Below, one piece after another: positions 27,508 to 37,300 of a stretch of DNA of 64,000 nt (the first letter of the stretch is position 1; each line of letters opens with the position of its first letter). The DNA comes from an uncultured Clostridia bacterium (GTDB lineage: Bacteria > Bacillota > Clostridia > TANB77 > CAG-508). The stretch spans positions 1 through 64,000 of the forward strand of contig CANRGN010000002.1 in assembly GCA_947630235.1 (NCBI GenBank). Direction: 5' to 3'. A program made the position numbers and the translations under genes. The notes below the pieces were generated by a model. That model did not search any database and was not told the origin of the DNA. It saw nothing but the letters and a program-made list of their open reading frames with translations.

Positions 27508-29445
27508 TTATTTTAAATTACCTTTTAATAAATTTTCAACAACAATAGAATTAGAAACACCCAATTCTTTAACAGACCAAGTTACATAATCGTTTAATTT
27601 ATTTTTTGTTTCTTCATCAATAGTTTCTAAATCTACTTGTTTACCATCACTTAAATAAAACCAATTACTTCCATCATATAAGTAATCTTTGGTAATTATT
27701 TTTCCATTACTTATTACAACATAAGGTTTTCCATCAAACATATTTTTCCCTACAGATATTTTATCTTCTATTCCAAGTAAAGATAAAAGTGTTGGTTTTA
27801 TATCTATTTTACTAACTGGATCTTCTATTCTAATATTTTGTAATCCTGGTACTCTCATACCACAAGCAACATTTGTAAATTCAAATTGCATTCTAGCATC
27901 ATTATAATGTTCTTTGTCTTCACCTAAATATTCAATAAAATCTTCATCATACATTGTCATACCATAATGATCACCAAAAACAATTACAACTGTATTATCA
28001 TATAATCCTTTTTCTTTTAGCTTATCTAAAAAGATACCAAATGCATAATCAGCATAATTACAAGCTTCTAAATAATAACCTAAAGGAGTACCTTTATATT
28101 TTCCTACATCAATTGTTACTTTTTGTTCTTTATTAATTATTCCTTTTAATTCAAATGGTTTATGTGAAGATGCAGCTACCATATCTAAAAAGAAATTTCC
28201 ATTATTAACATCTAAACCATCCATTACTTGTTTATATAAAAGTTCATCAGATAAATATGTTCTAATAAGTTCTGAAGTATCTTCAAAATCTTCTAAGAAA
28301 TATTTTTTATCAACTTTATATTTTGAAAACACATTTCCTCTATTCCAAAAATATCTATAATTACCATGAGCATAAATATTAGTATAATTTGCAGACTTAA
28401 ATCTTTTAAAAATATCATCATAAGTATTTGAATAATATTTACTAAAAGCTTCTCCATTTTCTAAAGGATACATAGAATTTATCATACTATGTTCTGAATC
28501 TGCTGTTGTAGTATAACTTGCAGCATGCATATTTGTTATTTGAATATTTTCTGCGAAAAATTTATTTAAATTTGGAGTAATTTCTTTTCCATTTATTTGC
28601 GCATTTATTACAAAGTTTTGAATTGATTCAAGTTGAACACTAATACAATTCATTCCTTTTGCAATACCTTTATATTCTATTTTTTCTGGATTAGAAGTAT
28701 TTTGATATTCTTTTAATTCATCATAAGCTTTTTTTGCTTCATCATAAGTAGGATAATCAACAGTTTTACTATTAGTTATAGCATTTAAAATATCCACTGT
28801 ATGATATCCGTATATTGTACCATATCTTACAGATTTATTTTTATTATAAATATATCCTGTTACAAGATCTAATGATTCAGGAACGAATTTATAGTGTGAA
28901 CACAAAATTGCAATTCCTATAATCATTATAAACACAGGCTTGAATTCGAAATTTTTTCTCTTTTTTACAGATATTGTTCCTCTAATAAATAGTAAAATTA
29001 AAATTGGAAAATCTATAAAATATAAAATCTGTCTAAGTTTTAATAATGATGGTATTGCTGCCAAAATTTCATCTTTATACTGAATATTTCCTGCTTGCAT
29101 TACGGATATAATGTTTGAAGCATACTCAAAATACAATTCATCTGCAAATAACACTAAACTTATAACTAAATTTATAATTTGACCAACTATAAATCTTGTT
29201 TTCGAACTTCTAAATAAAAGTAATGGTGAAAGTAAAATTACAATAAAAAATGATGTTTGTCTAATAGTCCATAACCAAATTCCTTCTTTAAAGAATACAG
29301 TATCGGCATAAAATAAAATAGTTTTTATTATTAAAATAATTCCTAAAATTAAAATATACCACCTTGAACTTAGCAATTCTTCAACTTCAACATTTTTTAT
29401 TTTTTCCTTTAAATTACTCATAAATTCTTTAAATTTAATTTTCAT
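27508..29445 (-). CDS. LTA synthase family membrane sulfatase-fold enzyme
   Basis: Polyglycerol-phosphate lipoteichoic acid synthase-like protein, 645 aa. Five N-terminal transmembrane helices (about 25-215) precede an extracellular sulfatase-fold domain. The nucleophile Thr lies in YTTTADSEHSM (about 310), with metal ligands in VVIVFGDHYGM (about 490). The family transfers glycerol phosphate from phosphatidylglycerol. Length and helix count match LtaS, but related primases and phosphoglycerol transferases cannot be separated by eye, so I give no symbol. Divergently transcribed from cwlD; the roughly 160-bp gap should hold both promoters. Confidence 0.85.
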   Translation of the reverse strand: MKIKFKEFMSNLKEKIKNVEVEELLSSRWYILILGIILIIKTILFYADTVFFKEGIWLWTIRQTSFFIVILLSPLLLFRSSKTRFIVGQIINLVISLVLFADELYFEYASNIISVMQAGNIQYKDEILAAIPSLLKLRQILYFIDFPILILLFIRGTISVKKRKNFEFKPVFIMIIGIAILCSHYKFVPESLDLVTGYIYNKNKSVRYGTIYGYHTVDILNAITNSKTVDYPTYDEAKKAYDELKEYQNTSNPEKIEYKGIAKGMNCISVQLESIQNFVINAQINGKEITPNLNKFFAENIQITNMHAASYTTTADSEHSMINSMYPLENGEAFSKYYSNTYDDIFKRFKSANYTNIYAHGNYRYFWNRGNVFSKYKVDKKYFLEDFEDTSELIRTYLSDELLYKQVMDGLDVNNGNFFLDMVAASSHKPFELKGIINKEQKVTIDVGKYKGTPLGYYLEACNYADYAFGIFLDKLKEKGLYDNTVVIVFGDHYGMTMYDEDFIEYLGEDKEHYNDARMQFEFTNVACGMRVPGLQNIRIEDPVSKIDIKPTLLSLLGIEDKISVGKNMFDGKPYVVISNGKIITKDYLYDGSNWFYLSDGKQVDLETIDEETKNKLNDYVTWSVKELGVSNSIVVENLLKGNLK

Positions 29446-29606
29446 ATTTTTCTCCGAATAAAATAATATTTTTTATTATATATATTTTTTTTATTATTTT
29501 CAATAGATTATTTTTCTAAATTTTTATTTTTTTATTTATTTTTTAGAATAATTATAATTTAAGAATAAAATAAAATACTTATAATAAAATTTATTGGGTG
29601 ATTATA

Positions 29607-30302
29607 ATGTTATTATTTAATAAAAAAAGAATGTTATTTGTTTTGTCTGCTATAATTATTTCTATAGCTTTTTTTAATCCTGGAAAAACTATTGAAACTT
29701 CTTCCCTACCTTCTAGTGAACACACTATAATATTAGATGCAGGACATGGACTTCCAGATGGTGGAGCAATCGCCAATGATGGAACAAACGAAGAGAGTAT
29801 AAATTTATCTATTATATTAAAACTTCAAAAATTATTAGAATCTTCTGGTAGTACAGTTATTCTAACTAGAAGTGATGAAAATGGAATTTATGATAGTAAT
29901 TCATCAAATAAAAAAAGATCTGATTTAAATAACAGAATTAAAATTGCAAATGAATCTAAATCAGAAATTTTTATTTCTATACATTTAAATAAAATTGATT
30001 TATCTAGTTGCTCTGGTTGGCAAACCTTCTATCAAAAAAATAATGATAATAGTAAAAAGCTTGCTGGTTTTATTCAAAATAACTTAAATTCATCAATAGA
30101 AAAAAACAATAAAAGAGAAATTTTACCACTAACAGGAAAATTTATAATGGATAATTTAAAAATTCCTACAGTTACTGTAGAATGTGGGTTTTTATCTAAC
30201 AATGAAGAACTTCAAAATTTAAAAAATGAGCAATATCAAGAACGTTTAGCATGGGGAATTTACGAAGGTATTATTGACTATTTTTCTGATACTATGTTAT
30301 AA
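29607..30302 (+). CDS. cwlD: Spore-cortex N-acetylmuramoyl-L-alanine amidase CwlD
   Basis: Amidase_3 zinc enzyme, 231 aa, that strips peptides from muramic acid so that the cortex muramic-delta-lactam can form. An N-terminal membrane helix (about 6-22) is followed by ILDAGHGLPDGG (zinc His), NEESINLSI (Glu), ISIHLNKID (zinc His) and VECGFLSNNEE (catalytic Glu). The frame can open at GTG 29598, but GGTGATTATA before the ATG at 29607 looks like the ribosome-binding site (the same GGTGATTAT precedes dacF), so I start at 29607. Fits a sporulating host. Confidence 0.9.
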   Translation: MLLFNKKRMLFVLSAIIISIAFFNPGKTIETSSLPSSEHTIILDAGHGLPDGGAIANDGTNEESINLSIILKLQKLLESSGSTVILTRSDENGIYDSNSSNKKRSDLNNRIKIANESKSEIFISIHLNKIDLSSCSGWQTFYQKNNDNSKKLAGFIQNNLNSSIEKNNKREILPLTGKFIMDNLKIPTVTVECGFLSNNEELQNLKNEQYQERLAWGIYEGIIDYFSDTML

Positions 30303-30406
30303 TTTTATTCATAATAATAGTGAGTATTTTCTTAAGGAAACTTAACCTACAAAAATAAATTTTTATTAATTTACTATTATATATTTTTTTAATTTGGAGT
30401 TTTTTT

Positions 30407-30637
30407 ATGAACAATTTAAATAAAGATCATCACTATGATGATTTAATTAAAGATAATATTTCTATTGCTAAAGCCATAAATAATCTTCCTAAAAAACAAC
30501 AAGAAAAAGTAAAAAATTTATTACTAAAAAAACAAATAATAAAAAATAAAAATGGATTTTTTGCTGAAATACAAATTGAAAAAATTAACAGAAAAATAAA
30601 TAAAATAAGAGAGGAATATAATGAACAAAAAAAATAA
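30407..30637 (+). CDS. Small charged protein upstream of the L,D-transpeptidase
   Basis: A 76-aa Lys/Asn/Ile-rich protein, predicted mostly helical, with no signal peptide or membrane helix (MNNLNKDHHYDDLIKDNIS...). A TTTGGAG site precedes its ATG. Its end overlaps the start of the next gene by 17 bases, so the two are translationally coupled. No family is recognised. Confidence 0.6.
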   Translation: MNNLNKDHHYDDLIKDNISIAKAINNLPKKQQEKVKNLLLKKQIIKNKNGFFAEIQIEKINRKINKIREEYNEQKK

Positions 30638-32033
30638 AACTAAAGAACTCAAACGAAATTTAGTAAGGATAACTCTAATATTATTATTATCACTTTTAGT
30701 AACATTTATTTTATGCAAAAGCGAATCGAATGCAAATAACAAAATCTTAGAAGAAACTGTTAGAGATGCTTTTACATTTCAAAGTATTTTAATGGCACAT
30801 GATTTAGAGCCAAATTCACCAAATGATTATACTGATATTTCGTCATTAGAAAACACTGAAGATAAAGAATCTTTTGTTAGTGATACAGCAATTAAAACCG
30901 GAGCTTCTCAATATTATATAAGAGTTAATTATGGTGCTAATTGTGTAACTATATTTAAAAAAGATGATGAAGGAAATTATACAAAACCATATAAAGCTAT
31001 GATTTGTTCAACAGGAAAAGCTACTCCTAAATCTGGTACATATAAAATTACTTATAAATATCGTTGGCTTAGTTTATATGGAGGTGTATATGGTCAATAC
31101 TCTACTAGAATAGTAAAAAGTATATTATTCCATTCAGTTCCTTATTTTGAACAAAGAGCAGATACTTTAGAATATGAAGAATATGATAAACTTGGAACTA
31201 CGGCATCGGCTGGATGTATAAGATTAACTGTACAAGATGCAAAATGGATATATGATAATATAACTTCAGGAACATACGTAGAATTTTATTCTGACACTTC
31301 AAATCCTGGACCTTTGGGTAAACCTAAAGCACAAAAGATTTCTAGTAATAAAGAAAATAGAGATTGGGATCCAACGGATCCAGACAAAAATAATCCATGG
31401 AATGGTGGTAGTGGTATACCTAGTGTAACTTATACTACTCCAAATTACAATAATAAAAACAACACTAAATCTAATACTACAACAAAAAAATCTTCTACTA
31501 CAGTAAATAATCAACCAAACTACTCTACAAAAGAAGATTCAAGTCATTCTCAATCTAATTCAAAAACAGAAACACCAAGCTATACAGAAAATAAAATACA
31601 AGATAATAATGAATTATCACAAGACACTCCAACTAATAATCAAAATACAGAGCAAACAGATTCACCTTCAAATAATTCTTCTTTAGATAAAGGAAAAAAT
31701 GACCAAATAAATAATAATGAAGAACAAGAAAAAGAACCACCTGAAGAAAATTCAAAAACAGATAGTTCTAATGATAATAAAAATCCAGGAGAATCAACAG
31801 CAAAGCCTAATACATCTGAATCAGAAAAAGGTGGAAATTCAAATGATAATTTAGGAAATACAAACTCTGGTTCAACCTCATCTGGATCAACAACCTCAGA
31901 GCCAACACCACCTTCTACTACACCAGCTGAGCCATCTGCACCATCAACTCCGGCAACTTCTGAAGCACCTACTACTCCTAGTACATCATCAACTTCAGAA
32001 GTAATTTCTGAAACACAATTAGAAAAAAATTAA
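30621..32033 (+). CDS. Secreted L,D-transpeptidase (YkuD) with Ser/Thr/Pro-rich tail
   Basis: Peptidoglycan cross-linking (3-3) or anchoring enzyme, 470 aa. A basic N-terminus and one helix (ITLILLLSLLVTFILC) anchor or export it. The YkuD domain (about 98-225) begins YYIRVNYGANCVTIFKK and has the conserved His in ILFHSVPYF. The catalytic Cys is in ASAGCIRLT, where the usual His of SHGC is Ala. After residue 230 the chain is low-complexity and rich in Asn, Ser, Thr and Pro, probably a wall-spanning tail. It overlaps the preceding 76-aa gene and ends at a bidirectional terminator. Confidence 0.88.
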   Translation: MNKKNKTKELKRNLVRITLILLLSLLVTFILCKSESNANNKILEETVRDAFTFQSILMAHDLEPNSPNDYTDISSLENTEDKESFVSDTAIKTGASQYYIRVNYGANCVTIFKKDDEGNYTKPYKAMICSTGKATPKSGTYKITYKYRWLSLYGGVYGQYSTRIVKSILFHSVPYFEQRADTLEYEEYDKLGTTASAGCIRLTVQDAKWIYDNITSGTYVEFYSDTSNPGPLGKPKAQKISSNKENRDWDPTDPDKNNPWNGGSGIPSVTYTTPNYNNKNNTKSNTTTKKSSTTVNNQPNYSTKEDSSHSQSNSKTETPSYTENKIQDNNELSQDTPTNNQNTEQTDSPSNNSSLDKGKNDQINNNEEQEKEPPEENSKTDSSNDNKNPGESTAKPNTSESEKGGNSNDNLGNTNSGSTSSGSTTSEPTPPSTTPAEPSAPSTPATSEAPTTPSTSSTSEVISETQLEKN

Positions 32034-32048
32034 AAAAGAATAAAATAT

Positions 32049-32076
32049 AAAAAGCCTTCAAATAAGAAGGCTTTTT
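32049..32076. terminator. Bidirectional terminator between the L,D-transpeptidase and GGDEF genes
   Basis: AAAAAGCCTTC pairs with GAAGGCTTTTT around a 6-base loop between convergent genes. Confidence 0.9.
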
Positions 32077-32087
32077 ATATTTTATTC

Positions 32088-33017
32088 TTAAAATTTTCTT
32101 TTATTTATTATATATGTACTACCCATTATTGATTTTGCTTGATGCTTAACTTGTGCACTAACTTCACCTATTTCTAATGTATTTTTATATTTATCTTTAT
32201 CAACTTCTACAACACTAATAGAAATTGAAACAATAGGAAATTGTTCTATTATTCCTCTTCTATTTGCAACTTCAACATATCCTCTATCAATATCTTCTTG
32301 AGTATAGTATTTTGATACTTTTGAATCAAAATCCAAAATCATATTTTGACATAAGATATCATAGTCAGTTTTAGATATAATTGCAACAAAATCATCACCG
32401 CCTACATGTCCAATAAAACAATCTGCATCTTTTAAATTATGTATTGATTTACATATAACTCTAGCTGTAAATTTAATTATTTCATCACCATTGCTAAAGC
32501 CATATACATCATTATATGCTTTAAAATTATCTAAATCAAAATATAAAATTGCAAATAACTCTTTTTTTAATAATCTTCTTTTCATCTCTGTTTGAATTTG
32601 AACATTTCCTGGAAGACCGGTAAGTGGACTTATTCTTCTATTTAAATAAATAAGTTGGATCATATTTCTAACAATGTAATATAAATATTCATCATCTATA
32701 GGTTTATTTATATAATATTGAACACTCATTCTTAAAGTATCAACAGAATGTCGCAAATCCCATATTGAAGAAATTATTATTACTGGAGTAATACTATTAT
32801 CTTCATTATCTCTAATTCTTTTACATATTTCCAAGCATTTATCTTTAACAAAATCTTCATCAATTATTATCATTGTAGGAATATCTAATAATATTTTATC
32901 TAATTCATCTACTTTAAAATCAATAAATTCATATTTATTTTCATCATTTAAAAATAAATATTCTAATTTTTTCTTTAGTTCCTCATTTTCTTCCAAAATA
33001 TAAATATCTTGTACCAT
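32088..33017 (-). CDS. Diguanylate cyclase-type protein, receiver-like plus GGDEF
   Basis: A 309-aa cytosolic protein. Residues 1-125 resemble a response-regulator receiver domain (MIIIDEDFVKDKC at the Asp position, INKPID at the Lys position). The GGDEF domain follows, with LTGLPGN and the active-site variant GGDDF (HVGGDDFVAI). That motif is usually active, so it probably makes c-di-GMP. No RxxD inhibitory site is evident where expected (KDAD instead). It lies 75 bases downstream of the Ig-like membrane protein gene, with a GC-rich hairpin between them. No EAL or HD-GYP protein and no c-di-GMP riboswitch was seen in the window. Confidence 0.85.
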   Translation of the reverse strand: MVQDIYILEENEELKKKLEYLFLNDENKYEFIDFKVDELDKILLDIPTMIIIDEDFVKDKCLEICKRIRDNEDNSITPVIIISSIWDLRHSVDTLRMSVQYYINKPIDDEYLYYIVRNMIQLIYLNRRISPLTGLPGNVQIQTEMKRRLLKKELFAILYFDLDNFKAYNDVYGFSNGDEIIKFTARVICKSIHNLKDADCFIGHVGGDDFVAIISKTDYDILCQNMILDFDSKVSKYYTQEDIDRGYVEVANRRGIIEQFPIVSISISVVEVDKDKYKNTLEIGEVSAQVKHQAKSIMGSTYIINKRKF

Positions 33018-33043
33018 ACTTTTCTCCTAATTCACAATAGATA

Positions 33044-33064
33044 TGGACGGAATTCCGCCCATAT
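33044..33064. promoter_or_regulatory. GC-rich hairpin before the GGDEF gene
   Basis: ATGGaCGG and CCGcCCAT flank AATT, a nearly perfect palindrome with no T-run. It lies between two same-strand genes and may be a processing or attenuation site. Confidence 0.45.
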
Positions 33065-33092
33065 AATATTTTAGAATTTATTCTTCATTTGT

Positions 33093-34211
33093 TTATTCAT
33101 TTTCTGATTCTTCATTATTTTGTTCATCTGACTCTTCATTATTTTGTTCATCTGAATCTTCATCAGTATCTACTGTATTCTCATTTTCATCTTCTTGATT
33201 ATCTGAATTTGATTCTTCTTGTGATGCATCATAACCTTCTGGATAGTATTCGGTTTGACCATCAAATGTATTAGAAGTATTCTCATCATTTATAGCAGTT
33301 AAAATAATTCTATTATATCCTATATCTAAAGGTTGAGTAAATTGAACAGAAGCTGGTTTATCATCAAAAGTTCCTTCATATTTTTGACCATTTAAAGTAT
33401 ATTCTATTTTTTTGATTCCAGACTCATGTTTGCATGTTATATCTAAATAGCTACCATCCGCTGATGAAACTATTATAATTTCTGGTTTTGTAACACCTCT
33501 AAAAGTTTTCTTATCATTAGATGTATTTTTATTTTTATCAACAGCAATTATTGTTATATCATTTTCGCCTTTTTTAATTTCTAATTCTTGCTCTATTTTC
33601 TTTTCATCATCTTCAGGAGTAATTTTTGTTTCCTCATCATCATTCCATCTATAAGTAACAAAATCTAAAGCTGTTTCATCTGTTACTGTAATTCTTAATT
33701 TATTTCCATCTACCTTTAAATTTATTTCTGGATTAATAATATCTATTCCATCTTCTGATTCAAAAGATTTTTCAAAAGTAGATTCTACTCCATTTTCATC
33801 AAAAACTGAAATTAATAAATTATTATTTCCAGCAGGTAGATCTATTTCTTTCTCAATAGATTTTCCTTCACATTGAACTTTAGTTTCTTTTTGGGCATTC
33901 CATGAATATACTAATTGTTTAATTTCTTTATCATGAGTAGCTTCTATTAGTATTTTTCCATCTACTTCTTCAGCAGAAATATTAGCTTTAGTTTCTTGAA
34001 CACTTTTAACTTCTTCATCATATTCTTGATTATTAACATAACTATATACTCCTGTAGAAATAAGTGCTAATGCAAAAACAATTAAGCATATTGCAAAAAT
34101 ACGTATAACTTTATCTGTATACACATTTCTTCCATTATTATTTTTTGGAGAATTATAATTATTATAATTTTTATTGTTTATATTTGGATCAGAATTTAAA
34201 ATTTGATTCAT
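33093..34211 (-). CDS. Membrane-anchored protein with repeated Ig-like domains
   Basis: About 372 aa from the ATG at 34211, preceded by GGGGTGG; the frame opens 11 codons earlier without a site. A cytosolic Asn-rich head of about 35 residues leads to one transmembrane helix (IFAICLIVFALALISTGVYSY). Outside are three or four beta-sandwich-like repeats of about 80 residues, recognisable by recurring IxYxxNGQ/YRWNDDEE segments and LxxGxNxIxIxAxDxxxN motifs. The acidic tail repeats NNEESDEQ. No enzyme motif. Probably a surface or wall-facing protein. Function unknown. Confidence 0.75.
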   Translation of the reverse strand: MNQILNSDPNINNKNYNNYNSPKNNNGRNVYTDKVIRIFAICLIVFALALISTGVYSYVNNQEYDEEVKSVQETKANISAEEVDGKILIEATHDKEIKQLVYSWNAQKETKVQCEGKSIEKEIDLPAGNNNLLISVFDENGVESTFEKSFESEDGIDIINPEINLKVDGNKLRITVTDETALDFVTYRWNDDEETKITPEDDEKKIEQELEIKKGENDITIIAVDKNKNTSNDKKTFRGVTKPEIIIVSSADGSYLDITCKHESGIKKIEYTLNGQKYEGTFDDKPASVQFTQPLDIGYNRIILTAINDENTSNTFDGQTEYYPEGYDASQEESNSDNQEDENENTVDTDEDSDEQNNEESDEQNNEESENE

Positions 34212-34290
34212 TTTATTTACCACCCCATTTATAAAATTACACATTTATTATATCATATCAATTTTTTAATGTAAATATTTAAATAATAAA

Positions 34291-34318
34291 ATAGGTACAT
34301 ATTTTACTATGTACCTAT
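34291..34318 (-). terminator. Terminator of the thioester adhesin gene
   Basis: ATAGGTACATA pairs with TATGTACCTAT around a 6-base loop, followed by TTTATTATTT on the minus strand. Confidence 0.75.
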
Positions 34319-34346
34319 CTAAATATATTATATTTTTTTTATTTTA

Positions 34347-37300
34347 TTATAATACATATTTCTTAATTAAAACTATACCTGTTGTCATTATAACTGCTAC
34401 AGCAACAATCAATCCATAATATGATTGAGATGAACCTGTTGAAACACTTAATAATACTGGAGCATCATCTATATCATCTTCATCTGGAACTTTATTGTCT
34501 GGTGTTGAGTCAATATCATTTGAATTGTATGGATTTTCATGTTTACTAATTTCAGCAACATTTACCTTTTTGTTTAAGTTATCTTGACCATTTATCCATT
34601 TTAAAGTTATATTAACTGAAGCTGACTCTTTTGGTTTTAATAAAGTATTTGCTAATGCATCTGTTGCTACTACATTATCACCAACATTATACCATCCAGC
34701 ATTATCAGCAGCAATAAATTCTAATCCTTGTGGAATATAATCTTTAACTTCTTTAGCATAACCTTCAATTTCACCTTCATTTGTTACAACAATACTATAA
34801 ACAAATTTTACAACAGTTGTATCAATACTCTTCTTATTTAATTCAACTTTAAATAAAGTATCATCATTTATATTATATTCTGTTGTTCTTCCATTTTCCA
34901 TTACTATAACTTTAACTAGTCTTTTCTTTAAAGCTAAATCAAAATATTTTACATATACTCTTTCTTTATCTATATCATCTTCTCCATCTTTCCAATTGTT
35001 TGGAGTTGAATCTATATCAGTAACATCATTTCCATCAGTATCTGTTTCTTTTGTTATTTCTGCAGTATTTATAATAATTCTTTTTTCTGTTGTAGTTGTT
35101 TTTTCTAAAACTTCTTCTTTAACTCTAAATACTAATTTTACATCTCTAAAATCAGGATTTGCATTATTTGAATCAGTACTTATTGGTTTTGAAGAATCAA
35201 ATCCTTTTAATAAATTTCCTTCTCCGTTTTCTTTTGATAAATAATCAGTTCTAACAGTTTTAGCTAAACTAATATTTGTAGTTTCATTTCCATTTGCATC
35301 AAATAATTTCCAATTATATTTTTTATTTGTTTCATTATCTGCAACAAATTCTAAACCATTTGGAATATCATCAGCTACTTCTGCAGCATATGCATCTGTT
35401 GCACCTTCATTATAAACTCTTATTGTATATTCTACTAATTGGCCATTAGCAACTTCTTGTGGGTTAGTTGAATGATTATATGTTATCTTACCATTTTCAT
35501 AAGAAACTGTAGGCTGTCTATCTGTAATTTGTGTTTCATCTACAGCTGTTATAAATTTTTGTAATGCTAAGTCATATTCTTCATCTTTCATAGTTAAATC
35601 TTCATCATCATCGTCATCTTCGCCATATTTATTTTCTTTTGATATACTATCTGGAGTTGAATCTCTATCCTTAACACCATCTTCATCTGTTAAAATATTT
35701 CCATCTTCATCAGGAGTACCATGATGAATTATTTCAGCAAAGTTCTTTAAATTATCATCTATTTTTTCATCAGCTAGAACAACACAAACTACTTCTATAT
35801 CTGTACTACTTAAATTATCAGATCCATCAAATGCTGATAATTTTGTTGATGCAGTTGCCTGAGAAGTTATTTCTGCTTTTCCTTTTACAACCATTAAATC
35901 ACCTAATGATTGTTCATCTGAAAATCCGTTAATTGCTTCTGCATTTTTAACTGCATTTTCAATATCTTTTAAATAAATTGCATCTGATGTTGAAACTAAT
36001 TTCCATTCATTATTTACATTTACTTTACTTCCATTTATAAAGCCTAATCCTTCTGGTATGAAATCTGCAATTTCTAATGGATAAGCATCAGTTTCGCCTT
36101 CATTAAATACTCTAATTGTATATGTTACTATATCACCTTTTTTTACTAAAAGTGGAGCTTTAGATGAAGTATAATTAGCATCTAATCCACCATTTTTCAA
36201 AGGATCTGTACTTTCAACAGTAATTTCTCTAGAATCATTTCCAGTTAATTCTTTGCCATTTACTGAAGTAATAAATTTCTTTAATGCTAAATCAATTGTT
36301 GGTTTTTCATCTTTTATTATAACTTTATCAAAATCATCATCATCTTCAATTCCTGGATAATATCCATCTTTTTCACCACTACCAGTATATCCAGGTAAAT
36401 CTTTAACACTATTTTTATCAAAATTATTAGGTTTAGAATCAGAATCTGAATCATTTGCATTTGTATCTGCAATTTCAGCAATATTTGTTAATGCAGAACC
36501 AGCTTTTGCTGCATCTGTTACTTGAAGAGTTATTGTTACAGCATATGTAGATAATCCACCTTCTAAAGTACCTTTTTCACTTTCTAATTTTGTATCGTCT
36601 CTTGCTGTTAATATCTTATTATCTATATCTAAAGTTGCTATTCCATTTTCTACTTTCCAGCCAGCTTCTTCTGATTCTGGAGCTAATTCTAATCCTTCAG
36701 GAATAAAATCTTTTATTTTCTTAACAACAGCACTTGTTGTTCCTTCATTATATACTCTAAGTTCATAAGTAATTTTACTATTTTTAGAAATTTCTACTGC
36801 ATTTTTAGGATGTTTATATATAGCTGTTTTCTCACCTTTAGTTAATCCTGTTGCATCAACTTCAGGCTCTCTTGATTTATCACCAGTTAATTTTTCTCCA
36901 TCCACTTCAACAATATATTTTCTTAAAGCTAAATCATATTTTCCAACTGGAACTTCTCTAGTTTGATCTTCTTTTCCAGTTCTAGTTATCCAAATAACTG
37001 GTTGATAAGTATGCTCATTCTCTTCTTTATCCACTTCATCCTTTTTTTCCCAAAAGCTAACTTGTGTTTTATCTTGAGGATATGTCATTTTTAATTTTAC
37101 ACCTGTTATCTCATCAGTAGTAGGTATATATATGTAAAAATCACCAGTTTTTAAATCACTAAAAGATTTTATATCTTGATCATCACTATCTTTTAAAATA
37201 TAATTTGTTAATTCTTTCTCACCATTAGTATAATCAAAAACTTTAATATTAAAACTTGATGGTGATTTTGGAATTTTAATACTAAATGGTCCAAATTTAT

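Noticed and set aside
29598-29606. GTG at 29598 as the cwlD start
   Set aside because: The GTG is part of GGTGATTATA, which looks like the ribosome-binding site for the ATG at 29607.
31200-31212. CGG in the L,D-transpeptidase as a further frameshift site
   Set aside because: The CGG strings at 31201 and 31207 are out of frame (ACG-GCA-TCG-GCT); the reading frame is intact.
34347-34460. LPxTG sorting signal in the adhesin
   Set aside because: The only similar string is SVSTG before the terminal helix; it lacks the Leu-Pro.
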